19,645 bases of DNA from CALEUX01 sp037439945. Its GTDB lineage: Bacteria > Bacteroidota > Bacteroidia > Bacteroidales > Marinilabiliaceae. The DNA is taken from positions 1-19,645 of the forward strand of contig JBBIVA010000067.1 in assembly GCA_037439945.1 (NCBI GenBank), given 5' to 3'. Below the pieces are notes generated by a model. It did no database searches and was not told where the DNA came from. It saw only the letters and a list, made by a program, of their open reading frames with translations. Shown here piece after piece: positions 7,386 to 15,371 of the stretch. The translations under genes were made by a program, and so were the position numbers. Each line of letters starts with the position of its first letter. Position 1 is the first letter of the stretch.

Positions 7386-8612
7386 TTATAAAATTATTTT
7401 AAACCCTACTGCAGACAAATCATTCCAAAAACCTGGATACGATTTGGTTACCACCATCGGGTCGGCAATATTAAAGGGTGCGAAAACCAGCGATGCAGGC
7501 GCAAATGCCATGGCCATACGATGGTCTTTATAGGTATATACTTCTATTTCTGAAAGTGGCGAAATTCTTCTGCCCTTCCAAACAAGATTATCTGCACCAT
7601 TGGTTTCAACATCAAACCCAAACTTAGCCAGCTCGTTTACCAACGCTGTAATTCGGTCGGTTTCTTTAATTTTAAGGGTATGCAATCCTGTTAAATTAAA
7701 GGGTATATTTAAAAAAGCACAGGTTACGGCAAAAGTCTGAGCCAAATCGGGCTCCTTGCTGAAGTTGTGATTAAACTGTGATGCAGGCTCTCCCACTTTA
7801 GTAAGCACCAACCCCTTTTGCGAAAATTTCGATTGAACGCCAAGCTGTCTAAACAAATCGGCTACAGCAGCATCGCCTTGCCAACTATAACGGTCGAGGC
7901 CTTTTAAACAAACCGAATCGCCAACTTTTCCCAATGCAACCATCTCAAACCAATAGGACGCTGCGCTCCAATCACTCTCCACTTTGGCCTGAATGGGTTT
8001 ATAATTGGTTGATGGCACTGAAATAACATTACCCTCCCATTGGCATTTAACGCCAAACTGTTCCATTAGCTTTAGGGTAAGATAAATGTATGGCTTGGAC
8101 GTTATTTCTCCCTTCAGGTTTAAAACCAAACCATTCTCCATGGTTGGACCTATCATGAGCAAAGCCGAAATATACTGACTGCTTACATTTCCGGGCAATT
8201 CAATGGTTCCTCCCTTTAAAGAGCTGCCAAAAATACGCAGTGGTGGAAAACCTTCTTTTTCAATATATTCTATTTTAGCCCCCAACTCATTCAGCGCATC
8301 AACCAACACGTGAATAGGGCGCTGTTTCATGCGCTCGCTGCCGGTTAAAATCCATTCGCCAACTATTTTCGATAAATAAGCGGTTAAAAAACGCATGGTG
8401 GTTCCGGCAGCCCCAATATCGAAGTGATTGCTGTTCGAATTGAAAACCTGAAGCATAGCCCGTGTATCGTCACTGTCCGACAGATTTTTAATGGCATACG
8501 TACTGTAGCTTAAAGCATTTAATATAAGCAATCGGTTGCTGATGCTTTTTGATGCCGGAAGATTAATTTCTGCATATTGCAACTGCCCGGGGGCCTGTAT
8601 GGTTATTGACAT
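7386..8612 (-). CDS. aroA: 3-phosphoshikimate 1-carboxyvinyltransferase (EPSP synthase)
   Basis: Transfers the enolpyruvyl group of phosphoenolpyruvate to shikimate 3-phosphate, the sixth step of the shikimate pathway. The 408-residue protein shows PASKSISNR (19-27, catalytic-site lysine 22), GAAGTTMRF (67-75), SERMKQRPI (92-100), SSQYISALLM (144-153), an aspartate in EPDLAQT (D289), KIKETDRI (314-321) and YKDHRMAM (361-368). It matches the usual two-domain enzyme apart from being a little short. The phosphoenolpyruvate loop differs from the E. coli NAGTAMRP: the proline is Phe75 and the asparagine Ala68. It follows aroB by 37 bases on the same strand, so the two are likely one operon. Confidence 0.95.
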   Translation of the reverse strand: MSITIQAPGQLQYAEINLPASKSISNRLLILNALSYSTYAIKNLSDSDDTRAMLQVFNSNSNHFDIGAAGTTMRFLTAYLSKIVGEWILTGSERMKQRPIHVLVDALNELGAKIEYIEKEGFPPLRIFGSSLKGGTIELPGNVSSQYISALLMIGPTMENGLVLNLKGEITSKPYIYLTLKLMEQFGVKCQWEGNVISVPSTNYKPIQAKVESDWSAASYWFEMVALGKVGDSVCLKGLDRYSWQGDAAVADLFRQLGVQSKFSQKGLVLTKVGEPASQFNHNFSKEPDLAQTFAVTCAFLNIPFNLTGLHTLKIKETDRITALVNELAKFGFDVETNGADNLVWKGRRISPLSEIEVYTYKDHRMAMAFAPASLVFAPFNIADPMVVTKSYPGFWNDLSAVGFKIIL

Positions 8613-8649
8613 GATGACGCTATTGAAAATACAAGTATCAAACTGTTAA

Positions 8650-9723
8650 TTATTTCTGACTGCTCCTGAAGAACTCAAGGGCTGTTTCTACCTCATTACG
8701 CTCGCAATGTATATTGATGGCCACTTCGCCCGGTTGTTTAAGCAGTGTAAAGTTGATTCGTCCGCTGCGGTTTTTCTTGTCGTGGGTCATGGTTTCGTAA
8801 AGGTAATCATAATCGCTCTCTGTGTAGTGAAATGTTCCATAAACAGAATGAACATATTGGGCATACCGGCTAACAATATCCATATCGAACCCCAGTTTCA
8901 GATGGGCCAGATATAGTTCAGACACCATTCCGTAAGCAACGGCAAAACCATGCAAAACGGGCTGATGCCGCTTCAGCGCCAGACTTTCGAACGCATGACC
9001 AACAGTATGCCCCAGATTTAGGGCCTTACGTATATTTTTCTCGAACGGGTCGGCCGTAACATAGTAGTCCTTAATTAAAACCGATTCGGCCACCAACTGA
9101 CCCAAAGCTTTCATATCGGGATTAAGAATATTAAAATCGAGAGTGCGGTTTAGCATTTCCTGGCCTTTAAGGAAGGCATGTTTAATCATCTCGGCAAAGC
9201 CCGACAGCAAATTATCCCCATCGAGCGATTGCAGAAGGGATGTGTCGAGCAACACTTTTTCGGCTTGTTTAAACGAGCCTATTTCATTTTTAAAACCTTT
9301 AAAGTTAATGCCGGTTTTTCCACCCACCGATGCATCTACCTGTGCCAGCAAAGTAGTGGGAATATTAATAAAAGGAATCCCCCGCTTAAAAGTAGCAGCG
9401 GCAAATCCGCCCAAATCGCAAGGCATTCCGCCTCCCAGGTTAATTAACAACGAATGCCTGTCGGCCCCGTTCTCAACCAGAAACGCCCATACTTTTATAA
9501 GAGTATCCGTATTTTTATGCACATCGCCCGCGCCAATTACGATAACCCGCTCGGGGTTAATACCCGGTACTTTGGCAATTAACGGAAAGCACAACTGAAA
9601 GGTATTGTCGTCAGTAAGAACAAAGATTTTCTCACTTTTATATGACTCCAGTAATTGAGCAAGGTCGTTGGCCAAATTGTCGGCTAAAACAACGCTGGTT
9701 TCTTTGGTGTTGAGTTCTTGCAT
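8650..9723 (-). CDS. aroB: 3-dehydroquinate synthase
   Basis: NAD- and metal-dependent cyclisation of DAHP to 3-dehydroquinate, the second step of the shikimate pathway. Motifs, numbered from the ATG at 9723 (357 residues): NLGGGMPCDLGGF (95-107), PTTLLAQVDASVGGKTGIN (122-140), GFAEMIKHA (175-183), LNLGHTVGHAFE (235-246) and LHGFAVAYGM (257-266). The last three carry the expected metal ligands Glu and two His. The frame stays open upstream to a TTG at 9852. An ATG at 9762 has a GAGG eight bases before it and could be the real start. I chose 9723 because it gives the usual family N-terminus. It is followed by aroA after 37 bases. Confidence 0.93.
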   Translation of the reverse strand: MQELNTKETSVVLADNLANDLAQLLESYKSEKIFVLTDDNTFQLCFPLIAKVPGINPERVIVIGAGDVHKNTDTLIKVWAFLVENGADRHSLLINLGGGMPCDLGGFAAATFKRGIPFINIPTTLLAQVDASVGGKTGINFKGFKNEIGSFKQAEKVLLDTSLLQSLDGDNLLSGFAEMIKHAFLKGQEMLNRTLDFNILNPDMKALGQLVAESVLIKDYYVTADPFEKNIRKALNLGHTVGHAFESLALKRHQPVLHGFAVAYGMVSELYLAHLKLGFDMDIVSRYAQYVHSVYGTFHYTESDYDYLYETMTHDKKNRSGRINFTLLKQPGEVAINIHCERNEVETALEFFRSSQK

Positions 9724-9894
9724 CGTAAGTACATTAATAAGGATGGCGTCTTTGTCGAGCATACCATAACCCTCAAAAACATCAACATCTTGAGAGTAAA
9801 TGGATTTTCTGTAACCATTCGATACAGAACTACTTACTAAAGCCGCCGCCAACCATCTCTATTCTTATTATAATTAATGCAAAAATACGGTTTT

Positions 9895-11377
9895 TCAACG
9901 AGAGCGATTATTGAAGTTGCTATAAATTGACAAAAAACAAAAAATAAGGAATAACAATAAAAGACATATATGATTAACATAAACACCATATTTGCCATAA
10001 AAGGAAATACCCTTAGAGAAGTCAATTTCAGATTCAATTATCTGATTTTCGTCATAAATACTATTAACAACCTGGCCATTAGCTTTAACAATACATGAAA
10101 CCCCAATCCATGATGATCTGGCAATATCCTTCTGAAAAGTAATGGCCTGAACTCTGGTTAATAGAAGAGTTAAATCTCTATAATGCCTATTATATACAAA
10201 TGGTTCCCTGGCGATTACAAAGATAGCTCCTACTTCGTCATTTAAGTATTTAGCAACATGATTTTCAAAAAAAGATTCAAAACATACAGATACATGAAAT
10301 TTATCTTCCCCCTGACAAAATACTTCATCTCCATTTTGAGAAGAAATATATGGATAGGGTTTTTTTTCATTTATAATTTGTAATTTACTCAACACACCTG
10401 ACAATGGAATCCGCTCCCCAAATGGAACTAAGAGTTCCTTGTTGCGTTGTTGAATTTTATTACATGCGATTGAAACAGCCAAAACCTGCTGATTTTGCCA
10501 GGCAAACAAATCAACCCCTAAAATAAAAACACTGTTTGTCTGACTATTACATGCTAATTCTCGCAGATAAACCAAATTGTTTTGACTCTCAACTTTTTGA
10601 TTATTTAACGACACAATAAGTTCAGGTAAAACATTATAATCAACGTATTTATTGGTATCAACATTTTCAAAAAACAACCTAACACTCTGCCATATCGTTA
10701 TTTCATCTTCTGAACTACCAAAACTAAAAACACGAACATTTCGCACCTCAATTTTTCCCTTTTTAAAAAGATAAAAAAAAGATGACAAAAAAACCGGCAT
10801 TAAGAAAACGAATATAAACCTCCAAGTTAAACGCCCTCTTTTTGGGTTTGAAAAAACTATGGAACTAATTGAATTGTATAGTAAAAAGTTAATTGACAAA
10901 ATCCATAAACTACCACCAGTTACTCCTGTAAACTGATACCATTGAATCAATTGAGGGTATCCTCCCAAAACGATTCCTAAGGAAGAAAAGGGAGAAGAAA
11001 AATCCCATCTCATGTAAAGAATTTCAATTAAGCCCCAACTACAAACAAACAAAGCAACTTTATACCTGGTGTTTAATATTAGAAACAAAAAGGGCAGTAT
11101 GCCTACAATTATAAACAAGACAATACCCAGAGGTGCAATCCTATTTAAATAAAGAATAGCTAAAAGAAAAAAGAAACTGCAAATTTAGGATATGCCAGGT
11201 AATATTGAAGGAAAACGCACTCAATAATATCAAAACCCTCTTAGTTTGATAGAAGGATGAAAAGGCAAGAAATGGCAGCAGAAAAAAAAAGGAAAAAAAG
11301 CTGAAGCCGGGTTTATACGAAATAAATAAAATGAAGCCGCTTAGGAGGCCTGCAATTATAGACTTTAAATAGTCCAT
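9895..11377 (-). pseudogene. lnt: apolipoprotein N-acyltransferase, interrupted by a +1 frame change
   Basis: Lnt adds the third acyl chain to lipoproteins in the inner membrane. The frame from the ATG at 11377 ends at a TAG (11143-11141). The rest continues one base shifted, with no ATG at its start. Skipping one T in the run complementary to A11167-11172 joins them into 493 residues, a normal length. The second part has the expected order: hydrophobic segments, TGVTGGSLWILSINF, LPE, NKELLVPFGE, VCFES, and ARSSWIGVSC. The catalytic Glu, Lys and Cys (E267, K335, C387 in E. coli) are present as the E of LPE, the K before ELLVPFGE and the C of VCFES. The start overlaps the S41 stop (TGATG). The region looks more AT-rich than aroB. 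It could be a true mutation, slippage-rescued, or a sequencing error. Confidence 0.85.
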
Positions 11378-12379
11378 CAATTAATATTAAATAGTTCAAA
11401 TGCTTTTTCCAATTGAGGGTCTTCTCCGGTTTGGCTATGAACCTCATCATAAAAAGGGCGCGACATAGGTATAAAAACATCGGGGCTTAAGCCTTTCTCG
11501 GTGAGCTGCCCTGAAAGGTTAATATATCTGGTGGCTGTGTAAGAAAAGCTCCATCCGCCGGGCAAAAAAACTTCAAAAATAGAACCCCCACCCCCTGATG
11601 TGGGCTCCCCAACTATAACACAATTGGTTAAGTCGTTAATAATGGTAGCTATGCCATGACCCATACTGTATGTGTTGCCATTTATTAAAACTACCAAGGG
11701 TGTATCATCAGGCACCAACCCTGCTCCCTTTAACCTTAAAGGTTCGGGTTTAGTAAAGGCATTATGGGCTTTACCACTTTTTGTCTGATTATAAATAAGT
11801 GTTTTTATCCCTGAATAGAAAATGCCACAGATTTTATAACCGGTCTCAAATCCCCCTGTACAGTCACGCAGGTCAATAATTAACCCGTTGGTATAATCGT
11901 ACTCTTCTAATCCCAACTGGTTATAATTAACAACTTCCAATTCGGGCAAAACACGCAAATAAGCTACCGAACCGGGCAATTGGGCAGTATGGTAACGCAT
12001 GCCTTCCTTTATCTTAGAAAAACCATATCGTTTATAAATCTTCCAAAAAAACAAGGAAAAACCTATCATCCGAAAACATTTCGGCCATTTCTCCATCTTT
12101 GGAGCGGACCCATACATGTGCATCGTTAACAATACGAATAATTGAATCAAATGCCGCCAACGCCGCCGAGTCGGTTTTAATCTCTTTAAAAACAGGCAGC
12201 CAATCCTTATGCACCTTATCCCAATCAACGTTCTTCTCTTCAAAAAACACGTAACGCTCGTCCATAATTTCCCAGAACGATTGAAAGATACCCTCATACG
12301 AATTATCAGGATTAACAATACTGTCCTGACACGCCATTTGGCTGATAAAGATTGCAACTGCAATAATTTTTTTTAACAT
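11377..12379 (-). pseudogene. S41-family peptidase lipoprotein, interrupted by a +1 frame change
   Basis: The frame from the ATG at 12379 encodes a lipoprotein signal (MLKKIIAVAIFISQMAC, lipid-anchored Cys17) and a helical S41 N-terminal region (FWEIMDERYVFFEEKNVDW). It stops after 115 codons. The peptidase domain continues one base shifted down to 11379. Skipping one T in the seven-T run (A12045-12051 on +) joins them into 333 residues. The domain shows GLIIDLRDCTGGF, the probable catalytic-serine motif NGNTYSMGHG, VGEPTSGGGG and EKGLSPDVFIP, matching C-terminal-processing/tricorn-type peptidases. The expected location is the cell envelope. No PDZ domain is obvious. Its TGA overlaps the lnt ATG, implying coupled translation. 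The substrate is unknown. Confidence 0.82.
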
Positions 12380-12516
12380 AGAGTTTACAAAAGTTTGTTA
12401 GATATGCTTTAACAGGTAACTTTTAAATTTAGATATAAGAAGGAAAGATAAGATATGTAAGTTTAAAAGATATACCGGCTTTCTTATAATCTAATCACCT
12501 AACAAAAATTTCAATA

Positions 12517-12529
12517 TAGAATTTTAATC
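12517..12529. repeat. left direct repeat flanking the MITE-like element
   Basis: TAGAATTTTAATC, identical to 12661-12673. Most likely a 13-bp target-site duplication. Confidence 0.6.
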
Positions 12530-12660
12530 AAATGTCGTTTAGTTAAGAAAATTTTTTGCTACTCATTCTACCCCCTAACCCCCTGAAGGGGGAATTTCCA
12601 GTGCATCTTGGAAAGTCCCCTTTAGGAGATTTAGGGGTAAAAGAGTTTAACTAAACAACC
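12530..12660. mobile_element. MITE-like palindromic element with 13-bp flanking direct repeats
   Basis: A 131-bp non-coding element. Its ends are inverted repeats: TGTCGTTTAGTTAA (12533-12546) and TTAACTAAACAACC (12647-12660), with ten inner bases perfect. The centre is a long imperfect palindrome: GGGGGAATTTCCA (12588-12600) pairs with TGGAAAGTCCCC (12609-12620), with outer C-rich and G-rich arms (12569-12587 and 12621-12639). TAGAATTTTAATC occurs on both sides (12517-12529 and 12661-12673), as expected for a target-site duplication. It has no transposase, so any movement would need a partner element. Confidence 0.7.
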
Positions 12661-12673
12661 TAGAATTTTAATC
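12661..12673. repeat. right direct repeat flanking the MITE-like element
   Basis: TAGAATTTTAATC, identical to 12517-12529. It abuts the right terminal inverted repeat. Confidence 0.6.
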
Positions 12674-12688
12674 GCTAAATCAACACTA

Positions 12689-13483
12689 TTAAAGACCAAT
12701 ACCCAAACCAACCATGTTTTGCATGTATTTTTGGGTATTACCGTTAATATTAAAACTGTTATACAAAAATTGATAACCAATGCTGTACCTTAGCTTACCT
12801 GCAAAAAAATCAAGGGTAAATGCATAATCAACCTTTCGATAATTATCAAAGTAAGCCAAAACATTGGGCACCGTAATATATGAAACCGGCTCGCTGTTTA
12901 TGTGTGACGGGAAATATTGGTATTCGGGGAAAAATCCGCCAACCAAAATTGGAACATTTAAATTATTCCGGATTTGTAACTTATCCCATTTGTAAGCCAA
13001 ATTAATGGCACCGTTGGCAGACAGGTTCCAATTCCCAACCGGATTCGCAGAAATAAAAAGCGCTTCCGTCATTTTTCCGGGGTTAAAATATTCCGCATGA
13101 CCAAAAATGCCTCCACCTGCATTAACTAAAAACCGGTTATTCCCTGTTTTTAAAGGCCATAGCCAACTACCACCCATATTTATCTCTTTTAAAGTGTATG
13201 CCGCAGCTTTACCCGAAATAAAGTTGTTTTGCAACCGGCCAAAATTGTATTGAATATTAAATATAAATGTATGGGCTTTCGTCAACGATTGCTTTTCAAA
13301 AGTATATGCAATGCCGTTAGCCTTACCCGGTAAACCATTGGGAATTACCTGTGTATTGCTAAAGGCTATACAACCATCATAAAAAAAGAAACGGTGCCGG
13401 GCTGTTGAATCTAATTTTGATATTTGTGCATTACCATTAGCGCAGAATATTAAAATAAGAAACCCAAATAAAATATGTTTCAA
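12689..13483 (-). CDS. probable outer-membrane beta-barrel protein, family not recognised
   Basis: 264 residues. A clear signal peptide (1-20, ending GNAQ) is followed by a mature protein rich in aromatic residues alternating with polar ones, with many short strands of the type HTFIFNIQYNFG, NRFLVNAGGGIFG and LRYSIGYQFLYNSF. The C-terminus ends in GLGIGL. This pattern fits a small outer-membrane barrel or an acyloxyacyl-hydrolase-like or OmpW-like fold, but no family motif can be named. It lies 87 bases downstream of the L-domain lipoprotein gene on the same strand, so both may be one transcript. The function is unknown. Confidence 0.75.
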   Translation of the reverse strand: MKHILFGFLILIFCANGNAQISKLDSTARHRFFFYDGCIAFSNTQVIPNGLPGKANGIAYTFEKQSLTKAHTFIFNIQYNFGRLQNNFISGKAAAYTLKEINMGGSWLWPLKTGNNRFLVNAGGGIFGHAEYFNPGKMTEALFISANPVGNWNLSANGAINLAYKWDKLQIRNNLNVPILVGGFFPEYQYFPSHINSEPVSYITVPNVLAYFDNYRKVDYAFTLDFFAGKLRYSIGYQFLYNSFNINGNTQKYMQNMVGLGIGL

Positions 13484-13570
13484 GCTCTTAATTATTAAAA
13501 GGACATTACACTATCCACAAATTATTGGTGTCAATAACCTAATATTTTTAAATCGTCTTGGAAAAATCAC

Positions 13571-14554
13571 CTAATTTGAGCAATTACCCTCTACAAAATC
13601 GGTAAATGTGGGATTATAGGCATTGTTAAAAATAATAATATCCAACGTGTTAACTTTTTGCAATAAAGCAGTTCGTATGGAACAGTAATTTCTGAGTTTT
13701 GGATTACCCTGATTGGCTGCATTGTCATGCCCTCCAATAACAATTCGGCCAGTGATTGAGACCAATCCGGAAAGCCCGTTGAGCGATTCAAGGCTTTCAT
13801 TGCCAACAATAGTAATATCTTTGATGGTTTGAAGTGATTCAAGTCCTGAAAAAGATTTTAAAGCCTGGTTACCACTTATAAAAAGACCTCCATCAATACT
13901 TCCTAGGTTAATAAAACCTTCAAAAGAAGATAAATTATTGTTGCTGCGAACCGAAAAATTGGTAATTTTCTTTACCTCACCCAATGAATTAAAATTTGTA
14001 AGCGAGGCATTTGAATGAACTGTTAAAGATTGAATATTCTCGCCTTTAAAACCGGCAAAATCAGAAAACAATTCATTGCTGCTGATATAGAGATTGCCAT
14101 TAAATGATGTGAGACGATTTAATCCGGCAAGCGAAACAAAGGAATTATTGTCTGATACTAAAATATCTCGCCCAATTCGTTCAAGATTAACAAATCCATC
14201 GAACGACTGAATATCCGGATTATCTGTAACTATTAAATCTTTGCCAACTTCTTTTAAATTACCCAGGCCTTCAAGCGAGGTCAAAAAATAATTCCTCCTG
14301 ATTACTAAGCTGCCGGCTACATATTCTAATCTTTTTAAGGCCGATAAATCGGTAATAAAATCACCACTAATAACTAAGTCGCCACTAACCATTTTATGGT
14401 TAAAAGCATCAACTTCCCATTGTGTAGTAAGGAAAACATTTTCAGGGGTATCATCTTTGGAACAGGAATACAAAAAAAAGAAGAAGAGTAACCCTAAGCC
14501 GGAGAGAATAACATAAATATTTTGGCAATTGTTGCCAAATTGAGGTTGGTGCAT
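13571..14554 (-). CDS. lipoprotein with receptor-L-domain-like leucine-rich repeats
   Basis: 327 residues from the ATG at 14554, chosen because it starts shortly before the signal sequence; an upstream in-frame ATG at 14590 would add 12 residues. A hydrophobic stretch (ILSGLGLLFFFF) leads to the lipobox LYSC with lipidated Cys31, followed by SKDD, which favours export and outer-membrane retention in this phylum. The rest is about ten repeats of some 22-24 residues, such as LTSLEGLGNLKEVGKDLIV and LKSFSGLESLQTIKDITIV, the pattern of receptor L-domain repeats that stack into a beta-helix or solenoid. Two cysteines near the end (CSIRTAL, GNCSN) may cap the fold. Probably a surface-exposed binding protein; the ligand is unknown. 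Confidence 0.82.
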   Translation of the reverse strand: MHQPQFGNNCQNIYVILSGLGLLFFFFLYSCSKDDTPENVFLTTQWEVDAFNHKMVSGDLVISGDFITDLSALKRLEYVAGSLVIRRNYFLTSLEGLGNLKEVGKDLIVTDNPDIQSFDGFVNLERIGRDILVSDNNSFVSLAGLNRLTSFNGNLYISSNELFSDFAGFKGENIQSLTVHSNASLTNFNSLGEVKKITNFSVRSNNNLSSFEGFINLGSIDGGLFISGNQALKSFSGLESLQTIKDITIVGNESLESLNGLSGLVSITGRIVIGGHDNAANQGNPKLRNYCSIRTALLQKVNTLDIIIFNNAYNPTFTDFVEGNCSN

Positions 14555-14590
14555 TATAGTCAGGTTAAGGTTTTGTATTATCCGGGCCAA

Positions 14591-14863
14591 TTATATTTTC
14601 TAATCAACCCGAATCGCATACAAAAAAAAAAACGAATCAAAATCAATAAACATTCGAAACGTTTAACATTATTTAACTATTGTATTAGAATTTGTTAGAG
14701 GTCACATAATTCTAATACAGACAAGTATCCTATTTGAAAAGCATGGTTGTCAACACTATGTGCGCATTATTACAATAAACCTAAATAATACATAGTTACT
14801 GTAAAACGATTTTGCATTTTAAACTAATATTTCGTTTTTTGCATTCTCATAACATAAACAACT
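14591..14863. other. divergent intergenic region
   Basis: A 273-bp AT-rich spacer between the divergent L-domain lipoprotein and two-helix membrane protein genes. No reading frame or repeat was found. A weak candidate promoter for the rightward gene is at 14811-14841: TTTG (14811-14814), 19 bases, then GTTTTTTG (14834-14841), which shares only part of TAnnTTTG. Confidence 0.35.
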
Positions 14864-15322
14864 ATGAACAATAAAAAAAATGCCGGAATAATTACCAGAT
14901 TTTTCGCAACTACCTGGTTACTTACGCTTATTATGTTGGTAGTTTCTCTTTTATGGGAAATAGGCCTGGGTCAAATTGCCCAAATAGGATTAATTGTGTT
15001 TTTGCTTTTATCGGCCATAGTTTTTTATGCCGGTGGTTTTTTTTATTTGGAATTTGAAGTTTCAAAAAGCAAATTAATAATTAAACATTATAACCTGTTC
15101 CCCTTTTGGAGGGAGTTTAAAGTTTACCAGATACCTATTGACAGATATTCAAAATACCAGGTTAAAAGTTATTTTGGCGGACTCTTTTCATGGATTTATA
15201 TTTATGAACAAACCAACAGGGGGCTGGCCAAATATCCTGCCATTGGAACATCTGCTTTATCAGCAACACTTTTAAAATCATTTACTGATTATCTGGAAAG
15301 CATTAAAAAAAATCCCGAATAG
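14864..15322 (+). CDS. two-helix membrane protein with PH-like C-terminal region
   Basis: 152 residues, family not firmly recognised. Two hydrophobic segments (about 13-32 and 40-60) form a hairpin in the inner membrane. They are followed by about 90 soluble residues beginning FEVSKSKLIIKHYNLFPFWREFKVYQIPIDRY, which resembles the bacterial PH-like (YdbT/YvbH) layout of two helices plus a beta-rich domain; this likeness is an inference from pattern only. It is 49 bases before dprA on the same strand and may be co-transcribed, but nothing links it to DNA uptake. Confidence 0.7.
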   Translation: MNNKKNAGIITRFFATTWLLTLIMLVVSLLWEIGLGQIAQIGLIVFLLLSAIVFYAGGFFYLEFEVSKSKLIIKHYNLFPFWREFKVYQIPIDRYSKYQVKSYFGGLFSWIYIYEQTNRGLAKYPAIGTSALSATLLKSFTDYLESIKKNPE

Positions 15323-15371
15323 CAGGTAAACCAAATTTCCGATTCAAACAACCTGCCTAATATAAAAACCC

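Larger units (their letters stand above)
12380..12688. other. 309-bp intergenic region dominated by a MITE-like element
   Basis: This lies between the S41 gene start and the stop of the beta-barrel gene, both on the minus strand. Positions 12380-12516 should carry the S41 promoter, though no clear consensus was seen. Positions 12517-12673 hold a palindromic element with flanking direct repeats, described separately. No coding frame was found. Confidence 0.6.

Noticed and set aside
7297..7533. 78-codon + strand open frame overlapping the hsp20 upstream region and the aroA 3' end
   Set aside because: It is antisense to conserved aroA codons for most of its length, has no recognisable domain and crosses the phased palindromes; treated as a shadow frame.
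9143..9598. 151-codon + strand open frame opposite aroB
   Set aside because: It is exactly antisense to the conserved aroB active-site region; open by codon bias only.
9837..10037. 66-codon minus strand frame across the lnt 3' end and the lnt-aroB gap
   Set aside because: It lies mainly in an alternative frame of lnt, has no domain and no ribosome-binding site.
11141..11185. Programmed +1 frameshift in lnt
   Set aside because: Not claimed as fact: there is a T run but no recognised stimulatory element such as a strong downstream hairpin or an internal Shine-Dalgarno, and a homopolymer error explains it more simply.
14521..14539. Perfect 8-bp inverted repeat TTTGGCAA / TTGCCAAA
   Set aside because: It lies inside the signal-peptide coding part of the L-domain lipoprotein gene, so it may be chance; no regulator can be named.
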